From NCBI RefSeq assembly GCF_003952225.1, contig NZ_CP034437.1, positions 4,850,501-4,914,500 of the forward strand: a stretch of 64,000 bases of DNA, read 5' to 3'. Below are positions 8,788-16,455 of the stretch, in pieces. Positions within the stretch are counted from its first letter, which is position 1. Each line of letters opens with the position of its first letter. A program made the translations under genes and the position numbers. The notes below the pieces were generated by a model that saw only the letters and a list, made by a program, of their open reading frames with translations, made no database searches and was not told where the DNA came from. The DNA is from Paenibacillus albus (GTDB lineage Bacteria > Bacillota > Bacilli > Paenibacillales > Paenibacillaceae).

Positions 8788-9987
8788 TTAAGCGCCAGAA
8801 GCAGCTTCAGTCGCATAGTCCTCTGCCATTGCAATCATCAGCTTGGCCGCGCGCAGCATCGAGCGTTCATCAATATCGAAGCGCGGATGATGATGCGGAT
8901 ATGTCGCACCACATGCTTCTCCGCCTGCACCAACGAACATGAAGCATCCAGGAATCTCCCGAAGATAATACGTGAAATCTTCGCCCGCCATTATAAGCGG
9001 CGATTCCGATACACCTTCTTCTCCGAATTCGGAAGGAGCAACCCTGAAGAAACGTGCCGCTTCCATCGCATCATTCACTACCGGCGGATACCCATCCCGA
9101 TACTCAAACGTCGCAGCAGCGCCATACATTGCTGCCGTTTGACTTACAATGGCCGAGATTCGATCCTTAATAAAGGTGCGAATCTCTTCCGAGAACGTTC
9201 TTACCGTCCCCGTCATCCGGCATCGCTCCGCGATGACATTCGCTGTGGAACCTGCATGAAACGAACCGATCGAGACAACAGCCGGATCAAGCGGATTGAC
9301 ATTGCGGCTTACGACGGATTGAATAGCCTGTACCATCGCCGAGCCAACCAGTATCGCATCAATGGTCTCATGCGGCAGTCCGCCATGTCCGCCTTTGCCT
9401 GTGATATCGATGTAAATTTCATCCGGCGCAGCCATGAACGGTCCTGGTCTCGTTGCCGCTGTACCGTATGGCATCGGCGTCCACAGATGCACGCCATAGA
9501 TCGCGTCGACGCCAATCAGCGCACCGGCTTCGATCATGCTCTTCGCGCCGCCTGGCGAAACTTCCTCCGCTGGCTGGAAGATCAGCCTGCGCTCACCGGC
9601 AATGGCTTCTTTATTCGCGTTATAGTAGCTCGCAATTGCGAGCATCGTCGATGTATGCGCATCATGCCCGCAAGCATGCATGACACCTGGAACGGTGGAG
9701 ATATAGTCCGTTTTCTTCTCATCTTGAATCGGCAGTGCGTCGATATCGCAGCGAAGCGCTACAACTGGACCAGGCTTAACGCCTTTGATCGTCGCAATCA
9801 GCCCGTAGCCCCCGCCAACACCTTCCTTCACATCAATGCCCATTTCCTTCAGGCGGCCGGTAATCCATCGCGATGTTTCCTTCTCGTGAAAAGAAACCTC
9901 TGGATGCTGATGCAAATACCGGCGCCACTGCACCATTTGAGGGTAAATAGTTTGCAGCTGTGCTTCTGTAGTTGCTGTAATCTCCAC
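8788..9987 (-). CDS. M20 family metallopeptidase / amidohydrolase
   Basis: About 399 residues. M20D signature: RRYLHQHPEVSFHEKET at the N-terminus, DIDALP and MHACGHDAHTSTML for the first metal ligands, IFQPAEEVSPGGAKSMIEAG, and a C-terminal MAGEDFTYYL. Relatives hydrolyse N-acyl or N-acetyl amino acids, hippurate, or IAA-amino acids; the substrate here is not predictable. Two GTG codons are possible; GTG 9987 has AAGGAGG nine bases upstream, GTG 9993 only three. Monocistronic between the CBS gene and a 225-base intergenic region. Confidence 0.88.
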   Translation of the reverse strand: MEITATTEAQLQTIYPQMVQWRRYLHQHPEVSFHEKETSRWITGRLKEMGIDVKEGVGGGYGLIATIKGVKPGPVVALRCDIDALPIQDEKKTDYISTVPGVMHACGHDAHTSTMLAIASYYNANKEAIAGERRLIFQPAEEVSPGGAKSMIEAGALIGVDAIYGVHLWTPMPYGTAATRPGPFMAAPDEIYIDITGKGGHGGLPHETIDAILVGSAMVQAIQSVVSRNVNPLDPAVVSIGSFHAGSTANVIAERCRMTGTVRTFSEEIRTFIKDRISAIVSQTAAMYGAAATFEYRDGYPPVVNDAMEAARFFRVAPSEFGEEGVSESPLIMAGEDFTYYLREIPGCFMFVGAGGEACGATYPHHHPRFDIDERSMLRAAKLMIAMAEDYATEAASGA

Positions 9988-10135
9988 GCTCACAAACCTC
10001 CTTGCGCCCTAATGACTTTATCTCCCTATTGTAGCAGAATGAGAGAAGATACCGAAAGGTACGTTTTGGTTAAATAATGGGAACATTTTTCGATAAAATG
10101 TCACTTTTGCCGCATGGTTGTCGCAAGAGGAAGGC

Positions 10136-10164
10136 TTGCACTAGCTGGTGAAAAATACTATCAT
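10136..10164 (+). promoter_or_regulatory. Predicted sigma-A promoter for yugN-like/ftsW
   Basis: TTGCAC (10136-10141), 17-base spacer, TATCAT (10159-10164), about 49 bases before the ATG at 10213. The rest of the 9988-10212 gap shows nothing further to me. Confidence 0.5.
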
Positions 10165-10212
10165 GGATAAGAAGAAAACGTGTTTTGAAGCTTGAAGGAG
10201 GACGCACCCCAC

Positions 10213-10557
10213 ATGATTATTGAGAATACAGGCCTGAACGGCATGACTAGTGACCTTGCGCATCTTGATGAGTCCTCGGAGAAGCTTGGCTTCGTTCGTT
10301 GGCAATGGGAATATTATCGCGCTACTTATGATTTGAAGCTGGAAGACCGCACTAACCGCGAAGATTACTTCCTGCGCTTCAATGTCCGCGCAATTGAGGG
10401 CAAGCTGGAATCATCGCACGCTGTGCTTCAAGTGGAAAGCGTCTATATCGGACGCGCAACTTTCCCGCACGGCTTGGATTATGAGTCGCCAGTGCCACAA
10501 GCGATTCTTAACTCCGCAAATCAACGTTTGCAAGAATTGAAGAAATTGCTTGCTTAA
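10213..10557 (+). CDS. YugN-like family protein
   Basis: 114 residues resembling the YugN-like family (small Firmicute proteins of unknown function): MIIENTGLNGMTSDL at the start, central QWEYYRATYDLKLED, and VESVYIGRATFPHGLDYES. The start is ATG 10213, 11 bases after AAGGAGG (10195-10201); a TTG at 10192 would place that ribosome site inside the gene. No signal peptide or membrane helix. It is six bases upstream of ftsW, so the cell-division gene likely depends on its transcript and perhaps on its translation. Confidence 0.75.
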   Translation: MIIENTGLNGMTSDLAHLDESSEKLGFVRWQWEYYRATYDLKLEDRTNREDYFLRFNVRAIEGKLESSHAVLQVESVYIGRATFPHGLDYESPVPQAILNSANQRLQELKKLLA

Positions 10558-10563
10558 TGGGCG

Positions 10564-11796
10564 ATGAGTCCACAACAACAAACGAAACAGAAGACTACCG
10601 GCCTGCGCGGCAGGCCGGACTTCTTATTACTCGTACTTACGCTGCTGCTCGTGGGCTTCGGCCTTGTTATGGTATTTAGCGCCAGCTCGAACACAGCGGT
10701 CATTTCCAAAAGCTCCAATTTTGATGCCTTGTATTTCACGAAGCGCCAGTTGGTGTGGGCCGTTATGGGCATCGTCTCCATGTTCGTCATCATGAACATA
10801 CCCTATACGGTTTTTAAAAAAGGGTTCATCCTCTACTTTATCCCCGTTCTGATTATGCTCATTCTCGTGCCTTTCATAGGGAAAGAATTGAACGGCGCAC
10901 GCAGCTGGTTTGGCGTCGGTTCTCTCGGCATACAACCGACAGAGTTTGCAAAGCTTGGACTTATCCTTTATTTAGGCTCACTGATCGCCAAGAAAGGCGA
11001 GAACTTTAGGGACTTTAAGAAAGGCCTTGTTCCCGTCTTCATCATCATTGGTTTCATCTGCGGGCTTATCATGATGCAGCCCGATCTGGGCGCATGTATC
11101 GTCATTGGTGCTTGTTCGCTCATTGTTATCGTTGCTGGCGGAGCCAACTTGAAGCAGCTGTTTCTAGCAGGCATTATTATTTCGTCTCTTGTTGCAGCGT
11201 GGGCAAGCATTTCCATCATGAAGGATCCGACGGGCTGGGAATATCGGATTAACCGATTTACCGCTTTTATGGATCCAACATCGGACGAGCAGAACAGCAC
11301 CTATCAGCTGTCCCGATCCCTGCAGGCGCTTGGTCACGGCAGCATTACCGGCGCAGGCTTCGGCCATAGCGTTCAGAAGCTGCACTACTTGCCGTATGCG
11401 TATAGCGACTTTATTTTCTCGGTCATCGCAGAGGAGTTCGGATTTATCGGAAGCTTGCTGTTCCTGCTCTTCTATTTATTCTTCCTGTGGCGAGGTTTGC
11501 TCGTCGCGCTGAGGTGTCCGGACACCTACGGTACCATCGTCGGCGTCGGCATTATCGGATTGTTCGCGGTACAAGCGCTCGTCAATATTGGTGGTGTAAC
11601 CGGTGCAATGCCGCTTACAGGCGTTACACTCCCGTTCATTAGTCATGGCGGTTCATCATTGATTGTCTCCTTGCTTAGCATGGGCGTGCTGCTCAGTATC
11701 TCTCGCGAATACAATCGGCCAGAGAAGCCGCAGCAGACTCGTACGACAGCTAAACATACCCAAACCTTACGGCCGCAGCACTCTGCCCGTAAATAA
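10564..11796 (+). CDS. ftsW: FtsW-type lipid II polymerase / SEDS protein
   Basis: 410 residues with about ten hydrophobic segments and the SEDS signature. The extracellular loop GAGFGHSVQKLHYLPYAYSD followed by FIFSVIAEEFGFIG is FtsW-like, and PLTGVTLPFISHGGSSL is the conserved C-terminal SEDS motif. Family role: glycan polymerisation of septal peptidoglycan together with a class B PBP. SpoVE or RodA paralogues are the alternative; the QK-YLP loop favours FtsW. The ribosome site is weak, consistent with coupling to the gene six bases upstream. The last 25 residues are basic and cytoplasmic. Ends at a perfect-palindrome terminator. Confidence 0.85.
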   Translation: MSPQQQTKQKTTGLRGRPDFLLLVLTLLLVGFGLVMVFSASSNTAVISKSSNFDALYFTKRQLVWAVMGIVSMFVIMNIPYTVFKKGFILYFIPVLIMLILVPFIGKELNGARSWFGVGSLGIQPTEFAKLGLILYLGSLIAKKGENFRDFKKGLVPVFIIIGFICGLIMMQPDLGACIVIGACSLIVIVAGGANLKQLFLAGIIISSLVAAWASISIMKDPTGWEYRINRFTAFMDPTSDEQNSTYQLSRSLQALGHGSITGAGFGHSVQKLHYLPYAYSDFIFSVIAEEFGFIGSLLFLLFYLFFLWRGLLVALRCPDTYGTIVGVGIIGLFAVQALVNIGGVTGAMPLTGVTLPFISHGGSSLIVSLLSMGVLLSISREYNRPEKPQQTRTTAKHTQTLRPQHSARK

Positions 11797-11830
11797 ACAA
11801 AAGGCATGCTCTTAAGAGCATGCCTTTTGT
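11797..11830. terminator. Bidirectional terminator, 34-base perfect palindrome
   Basis: ACAAAAGGCATGCTCTT (11797-11813) is exactly inverted in 11814-11830. It serves ftsW (+) and the Asp23-like gene (-). Confidence 0.85.
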
Positions 11831-11847
11831 CATTTGAAACGAGCTCA

Positions 11848-12228
11848 TTACTTCAGACGTGCGATTTCTTCTGCTGCTTCTTCTTCCTTGAAAGCAACAC
11901 CTTCAACCTTGATGTTGACTTCAACGACATGCAAGCCCGTCATATTCGTTACCGTCTCGCGGACATTTTCCTGCAATTGGCGGCATACTTCTTGAATCGG
12001 GATGCCATATTTCACAATAATGCGCAGATCGATTGCCGCTTCCAATTGGCCAACCTCAACAGATACGCCTTTTTGTACGTTTTTTCCGCTCAGACGCTTC
12101 GCTAATCCTTCAGAGATCCCTCCGGACATTGCAGCAATACCTGGAGTTTCAAGTGCAGCCAATCCCGCGATTGTGGCAACTACGTCGTCGGAAATACGAA
12201 TAATGCCTGTTTGAAGTTCTTCTGTCAT
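11848..12228 (-). CDS. Asp23/Gls24 family envelope-stress protein
   Basis: 126 residues, the single Asp23/Gls24 domain: IIRISDDVVATIAGLAALE, then GISEGLAKRL and a central EVGQLEAAIDLRIIVKYGIP, with an acidic C-terminus (EEEAAEEIARLK). Family members (Asp23, AmaP partners, B. subtilis YqhY/YloU) are abundant cytosolic or membrane-tethered proteins linked to envelope homeostasis. The ATG at 12228 has AAGGA nine bases upstream; a GTG three codons earlier is less well placed. No AmaP-like membrane anchor is next to it. Confidence 0.85.
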   Translation of the reverse strand: MTEELQTGIIRISDDVVATIAGLAALETPGIAAMSGGISEGLAKRLSGKNVQKGVSVEVGQLEAAIDLRIIVKYGIPIQEVCRQLQENVRETVTNMTGLHVVEVNIKVEGVAFKEEEAAEEIARLK

Positions 12229-12392
12229 GCCACTCACTCCTTGTTCACCTTATGTTTCCATTGTAATAGAACACCACTATTGAATCAAGGTATCGTTACG
12301 GCGAGACGACAAGTTTACACAACACTCTTTTTCAGCTATAGTGTTATCAGATTTCCAATTTCATCAAAATGCTCATGAGAGGTGCTGCTTCG

Positions 12393-13454
12393 TTGAACCA
12401 GAAAATGTTTTTCACACTGCTTCTATCTTTATTTGTACTCAGCGGTATAAGTCATTACGCTCACTTCGGAACGATTATTGAATTTATTATTTCTGCAGCT
12501 GCGATTCTGTTTGTCGCCGGATTTCTCGGAAAAGCGACAGAGAGCGTTGCACATTATGCGGGACAGCGGCTCGGCGGCTTCTTGAATGCCACGTTCGGCA
12601 ACGCAGCAGAGCTCATTATCGCGATCTTCCTCGTACGTGAAGGCTTGTTCGATATGGTGAAAGCGAGTATTACCGGCTCCATCATCGGAAACCTGCTGCT
12701 TGTTCTTGGTGCAAGCGTGTTGCTCGGCGGTTTGAAATATAAGGAGCAGCGCTTTAATGTGCAGCTTGCCAGCCATAACTCTTCCTTGATGATTCTGGCC
12801 GTTATCGCGCTTGGCATTCCGGCAATCTTTATCTCTACGCAGCATTTCACGACGCACAAGACGAATATGCTTAGCTTGACCATAGCGGGAATACTTATTA
12901 TCGCTTACATACTCTGGCTCATCTTCTCGATGGTGACGCACAAAGATATTTTGGCCGACGAAGAAGAAACGACGCCAGATCACGGCGAAGAACCTTCCTG
13001 GTCCAAAGGCAAGTCGATTATGTATCTCGTACTGGCAACCGTCATGACCGCGTTTGTGTCCGAATGGCTGGTAAGCACCTTGCATTCGTTCACAACCAAA
13101 TTCGGGCTCTCGGAAGTGTTCGTCGGAGCATTCCTCATTGCCATTGTTGGTAACGCCGCGGAGCATAGCGCAGCCGTTATGTTGGCGATGAAGAACAAGA
13201 TCGGCGCTGCCGTTGAGATCGCGGTAGGCAGCAGCCTTCAGATCGCCCTCTTCGTTGCACCGGTCCTTATTCTTGTCAGTGCGCTGTTCGGCAAGACGAT
13301 GGACATCGTCTTCACCCCGATTGAGCTTGCAGCCATCGCTGTCTCTGTCTTTATCGCCAAGTCGATCTCCAAGGACGGCACGACGAACTGGTACGAAGGC
13401 GCGCTTCTCATCATCGTCTATATTATCCTTGGCATCTCGTTCTATCTGGTGTAG
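12393..13454 (+). CDS. cax: Ca2+/H+ antiporter, CaCA superfamily
   Basis: 353 residues with about eleven hydrophobic segments. The two CaCA repeats are clear: NATFGNAAELIIAIFLVREG near 65 and VGNAAEHSAAVMLAMKNKIG near 250, each with the conserved acidic residue, and an acidic loop between them (ADEEETTPDHGEEPS). Closest to the CAX/YfkE type that exports Ca2+ in exchange for protons. I prefer the TTG at 12393 (AGAGGTG eight bases upstream, product MNQKMFFTLL) over the ATG at 12369, which would put that site inside the gene. Confidence 0.85.
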   Translation: MNQKMFFTLLLSLFVLSGISHYAHFGTIIEFIISAAAILFVAGFLGKATESVAHYAGQRLGGFLNATFGNAAELIIAIFLVREGLFDMVKASITGSIIGNLLLVLGASVLLGGLKYKEQRFNVQLASHNSSLMILAVIALGIPAIFISTQHFTTHKTNMLSLTIAGILIIAYILWLIFSMVTHKDILADEEETTPDHGEEPSWSKGKSIMYLVLATVMTAFVSEWLVSTLHSFTTKFGLSEVFVGAFLIAIVGNAAEHSAAVMLAMKNKIGAAVEIAVGSSLQIALFVAPVLILVSALFGKTMDIVFTPIELAAIAVSVFIAKSISKDGTTNWYEGALLIIVYIILGISFYLV

Positions 13455-13465
13455 ACGTTAGAATA

Positions 13466-13503
13466 AACAAAGACGCTCCCTCGCATGAGGGAGCGTCTTT
13501 GTT
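13466..13503. terminator. Bidirectional intrinsic terminator
   Basis: 17-bp perfect stem AACAAAGACGCTCCCTC with loop GCAT, ending in TTTGTTATT. Separates convergent cax and ylaN. Confidence 0.88.
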
Positions 13504-13525
13504 ATTCATCGCACTATTTAAGCGA

Positions 13526-13807
13526 TTAGTTGCCTAGAGCTTCGTAAAGCTGCGCCAAGTTCCGCTCGAGCTTGCTAATCATCTCTTTGCCTGCCACTTC
13601 AGAAACAAGTCCTGCCCGAACTGCAAAATCGATTTCTTTGGAAAAACCGTATATTTGAGTGTCCAGTACTTCTTCGTAAAGGGGACATTTTCTCGTTGCC
13701 AAATTTTCCATTTGCACTTCGATTAACTTCTCGATTTTATTGGCATCCTCGTGAAGGAGATTGATCGCTTTTTGATGCAGGTGAATAAGAACATCGGATG
13801 AAGACAT
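13526..13807 (-). CDS. ylaN: YlaN family iron-homeostasis protein
   Basis: 93 residues, all helical, with the highly conserved block CPLYEEVLDTQIYGFSKEID followed by FAVRAGLV. YlaN (DUF1507) is widely conserved and essential under some conditions in Firmicutes; recent work ties it to iron: it binds Fe(II) and interacts with the Fur repressor. AAGGAGG six bases before ATG 13807 fixes the start. Monocistronic between two terminators. Confidence 0.88.
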   Translation of the reverse strand: MSSSDVLIHLHQKAINLLHEDANKIEKLIEVQMENLATRKCPLYEEVLDTQIYGFSKEIDFAVRAGLVSEVAGKEMISKLERNLAQLYEALGN

Positions 13808-13988
13808 CGTACTCCTCCTTCTTGCGCGACTTACGAAACATTTTATAATCTTATATTAGTCGAAATGAACGGAATGTACAAGGTCAAGTGTAAACGTCTT
13901 AGCCGTTTTATCGGCAAAAGCTTACGTTTCGCGGAGACCTAATAGAAAATTATACAGGTGAACCTTATAATTTTAATTAGGTCAAACG

Positions 13989-14026
13989 AAAAAAGCGCCC
14001 CGCTGATTATTCAGCAGGAGCGCTTC
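13989..14026 (-). terminator. Intrinsic terminator after the HPr-like gene
   Basis: Minus strand GCGCTCCTGCTG, AATAAT loop, CAGCGGGGCGC, TTTTTT. The remaining sequence 13808-13988 shows no gene. Confidence 0.8.
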
Positions 14027-14047
14027 TTGGTTCACTATAGCAATTTA

Positions 14048-14287
14048 CTATTCAATAACTTTAACATTCAAATTATGTTTCGCGAACACTTCAGAGAGAG
14101 CCGCTTTCGCTTCTTCTGCATCTGAGCCGTGGACGTGAAGCTCGTAGGAAAGTCCGCCGACCAATGTTGTGAAAAGACCGAGAATGCTCTTAACGTCAAT
14201 GTATTTATTCTCGGCTTGAAGTACGATGGATGATACGAATTTATTAGCCGTTTGGGAAATATCTACGATTGCCGCGTTATTGGACAT
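14048..14287 (-). CDS. HPr-like protein lacking the PTS histidine
   Basis: 79 residues. The stretch SQTANKFVSSIVLQAENKY and then VKSILGLFTTLVGG aligns with HPr/Crh from helix 1 onward, and Ser34 (VKSILG) sits where HPr Ser46, the HPr-kinase target, lies. The loop that should carry the phosphorylatable His15 is gone: the sequence begins about where that loop ends and there is no histidine before residue 52. It therefore cannot pass phosphate through a normal PTS chain; a Crh-like regulatory role is possible but inferred. GGAGGG is six bases before ATG 14287. It has its own terminator and lies in no PTS operon. Confidence 0.8.
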   Translation of the reverse strand: MSNNAAIVDISQTANKFVSSIVLQAENKYIDVKSILGLFTTLVGGLSYELHVHGSDAEEAKAALSEVFAKHNLNVKVIE

Positions 14288-14364
14288 GGGAATCCCTCCA
14301 TAATTTAGTTAGAATCACTAACTTCCTCATCATAACCCGATTTAAAGTCACATACAAGACTTAT

Positions 14365-15480
14365 TTACTTCAAACTGTCAGGGTTAAGCCCAGCCAATTC
14401 AGGAATGACGAACAAGCCGTCTTTGCGGATCAGACGATCGTCGAAGTACACTTCGCCGCCGCCGTATTCCGGTCTTTGAATAAGGACAAGATCCCAGTGA
14501 ACTGCGGAACGGTTGCCGTTATCCGTCTCCTCGTAAGCTTGGCCTGGCGTGAAGTGTAAGCTTCCGGAAATTTTCTCATCGAACAAAATATCATTCATCG
14601 GGTTCAAAATGTACGGGTTGAAGCCCAGAGCGAATTCGCCGATGTAACGGGAGCCTTCGTCTGTGTCGAGAATTTCGTTCAGCTTCTCCGTATTGTTGCT
14701 CGTCGCTTCTACGATCTTGCCGTCTTTGAACGTGAACTTGATGTTCTCGAACGTAAAGCCGGAATATACCGAAGGCGCATTGTAAGTGATTGTGCCTTGA
14801 ACGGAATCCTTGATCGGGCAGCTGAACACTTCGCCGTCCGGAATGTTCCGTTCACCGGAGCATTTGCTTGCGCCAATACCCTTGATCGAGAACGTCAAAT
14901 CGGTGCCTGGCGATACGATGCGCACCTTATCTGTCTTCGCCATAAGCTCAGCCAGCGGGTCCTGTGCCTTATCCATCTTCGCGTAATCGAGGTTGCAAAC
15001 ATCGAAGTAGAAATCTTCGAAAGCTTCCGTGCTCATGTTAGCAAGCTGCGCCATAGAAGCGTTCGGGTAACGAAGCACAACCCATTTAGTGTGCTTTACG
15101 CGCTGCTCGGAGTGGATTGGATGACGATAATACTTCTCGTAGAGACGCATTTTGTCGCTTGGCACGTCTGCAAGGGCGTTAACGTTCTCGCCGGAGCGGA
15201 TCGCGATATAGCCTTGCATCGCTTTCATGCGCTCCAAGTCAAACGAAGCCCACAGCTTGATTTGTTCTTCTGTCGCGTTCATCAGCATCGAACGGAGTAC
15301 GGAACGATCGCTTGTTTCTACAAACGGACGACCGCCTGCTTTTGCTACTTCTTCAACGATACATTTTGCAAGTTCACGCTCTGAGCCAATCATATCAATG
15401 AGGACATTCTCTCCAGGCTGTACATTGATGGAGTATCCAACTAAGTTCTGAGCAAGCTTCTGCATACGGGGATCGCGCAT
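14365..15480 (-). CDS. M29 family aminopeptidase
   Basis: 371 residues, the thermophilic-aminopeptidase/AmpS/PepS family: MRDPRMQKLAQNLVGYSINV at the N-terminus, GERNIPDGEVFSCP carrying a metal-ligand Glu, EFALGFNP, and HFTPGQAYEE then RSAVHWDLVLI with ligand His/Asp. These cytosolic enzymes use two metal ions to remove N-terminal residues from peptides. The ATG at 15480 has GGAGG nine bases upstream; the 22-codon extension to 15546 lacks a site. It follows the lipoprotein gene by 70 bases and may share its transcript. Confidence 0.88.
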   Translation of the reverse strand: MRDPRMQKLAQNLVGYSINVQPGENVLIDMIGSERELAKCIVEEVAKAGGRPFVETSDRSVLRSMLMNATEEQIKLWASFDLERMKAMQGYIAIRSGENVNALADVPSDKMRLYEKYYRHPIHSEQRVKHTKWVVLRYPNASMAQLANMSTEAFEDFYFDVCNLDYAKMDKAQDPLAELMAKTDKVRIVSPGTDLTFSIKGIGASKCSGERNIPDGEVFSCPIKDSVQGTITYNAPSVYSGFTFENIKFTFKDGKIVEATSNNTEKLNEILDTDEGSRYIGEFALGFNPYILNPMNDILFDEKISGSLHFTPGQAYEETDNGNRSAVHWDLVLIQRPEYGGGEVYFDDRLIRKDGLFVIPELAGLNPDSLK

Positions 15481-15550
15481 GGTTAATAAACCTCCAAAGT
15501 TTAAGAATTTCAATTCTATCCTACCATTTTTTTGACTCAGATGCACGAAG

Positions 15551-16291
15551 CTATAGGTTGCCCCCGCCTTGCCGCATGAACTTAACCACCGTCTTCCGTG
15601 ATTCCTGCTGCTGCGCGCCTTCCGCTTTGTAGTGAAGCACCGTCTGTTCCTCCAGCTGAAGTGGAAGCATCTTGTTCCGATCTATAATTAGCCGGTAGTC
15701 CGACTGCACACGCAGCGTGGACAGCATGTTCTCGAGCTGGCTTCTCGATTTCGCAAGCTCCTCTTTCCATGCCTTCTCAAGCTCTGTCTCCTTGCCAGCA
15801 GCAACCGCTTGCTTGCTCTTCATCTTCGCACGAATCGCGGTAGGCATCTTCTGCTCCAGTACGCTAAACTCACTGCGCAGCTTATTGCGCCAATTCTCAC
15901 TCGCCAGCTTCTCATTCGCCTTAATGCGCAGCACAGCAGTCCGATTGCCAGACTCTGATTCAATGAGTTCTGTAGACTGTGCGCTCTTCTGTACTTCAGT
16001 GAGCAGCTCAAGCGGGCGTACATTCGAGCTCATCGTGTCGTTTTCATTTGCCTTCAGTTGAACTTGATTATGATTTTCAACGGTCCCTTCGAATGAAGTC
16101 GCCTTGCTCTCTACCGAACCGCTGCCAAAGCCAATACCCGTCGTACCTGTAAAAGCATACCGATCTACGCCTGATAGGCCCGACACCGAAAGAGAGAGCA
16201 GCTCCTGCGGCGATTTATTGTCAGCCGCATTGCCACAGCCAGGCAGCATGAGCAGGATACAGCCAAAGGTTACAATTCGCAGCTTTCTCAT
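15551..16291 (-). CDS. Lipoprotein of unknown function
   Basis: 246 residues with a type II signal peptide: MRKLRIVTFGCILLMLPGCG, lipobox LPGC, cleavage before Cys19. The mature part starts with a short Asn/Lys linker and contains SPQELLSLSVSGLSGVDRYAF, a beta-rich segment, then a Lys/Glu-rich helix and a C-terminal beta part (DYRLIIDRNKMLPLQLEEQT). The pattern recalls LolA/LppX-like lipoproteins with a curved beta sheet, but I cannot assign a family. GGAGGG seven bases before ATG 16291 fixes the start. Confidence 0.72.
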   Translation of the reverse strand: MRKLRIVTFGCILLMLPGCGNAADNKSPQELLSLSVSGLSGVDRYAFTGTTGIGFGSGSVESKATSFEGTVENHNQVQLKANENDTMSSNVRPLELLTEVQKSAQSTELIESESGNRTAVLRIKANEKLASENWRNKLRSEFSVLEQKMPTAIRAKMKSKQAVAAGKETELEKAWKEELAKSRSQLENMLSTLRVQSDYRLIIDRNKMLPLQLEEQTVLHYKAEGAQQQESRKTVVKFMRQGGGNL

Positions 16292-16405
16292 CTGACAACC
16301 CTCCACATGTTTACTTTGCTTATTAGCGTCTGTAGCATAGCTTCGCTTTATGCAGGTGAGACCAGTAGTCGCCATCTTAACAAGAACAGCTTACGTTTCG
16401 AAAAG

Positions 16406-16440
16406 ACAAAAAAACGGAAGCGCCTGAGGCACTTCCGTTA
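16406..16440 (-). terminator. Intrinsic terminator after the GGDEF gene
   Basis: Stem AACGGAAG-GCCT / AGGC-CTTCCGTT; on the minus strand followed by TTTTTTTGTC. Confidence 0.8.
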
Positions 16441-16455
16441 GCTGATCTTTAACCG

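Noticed and set aside
8767-10077. 436-codon open frame on the plus strand over the M20 gene
   Set aside because: It is the antisense shadow of a clear M20 gene; Cys/Arg/His-rich, no motif, no ribosome site.
12429-13166. 245-codon open frame opposite cax
   Set aside because: Shadow of a membrane-protein gene; the hydrophilic, Arg/Asp/His-rich translation is typical of such antisense frames.
13918-16402. Shared 13-base word AGCTTACGTTTCG at about 13919 and 16389
   Set aside because: A 13-base match between two points in 64 kb is expected by chance; no promoter role seen.
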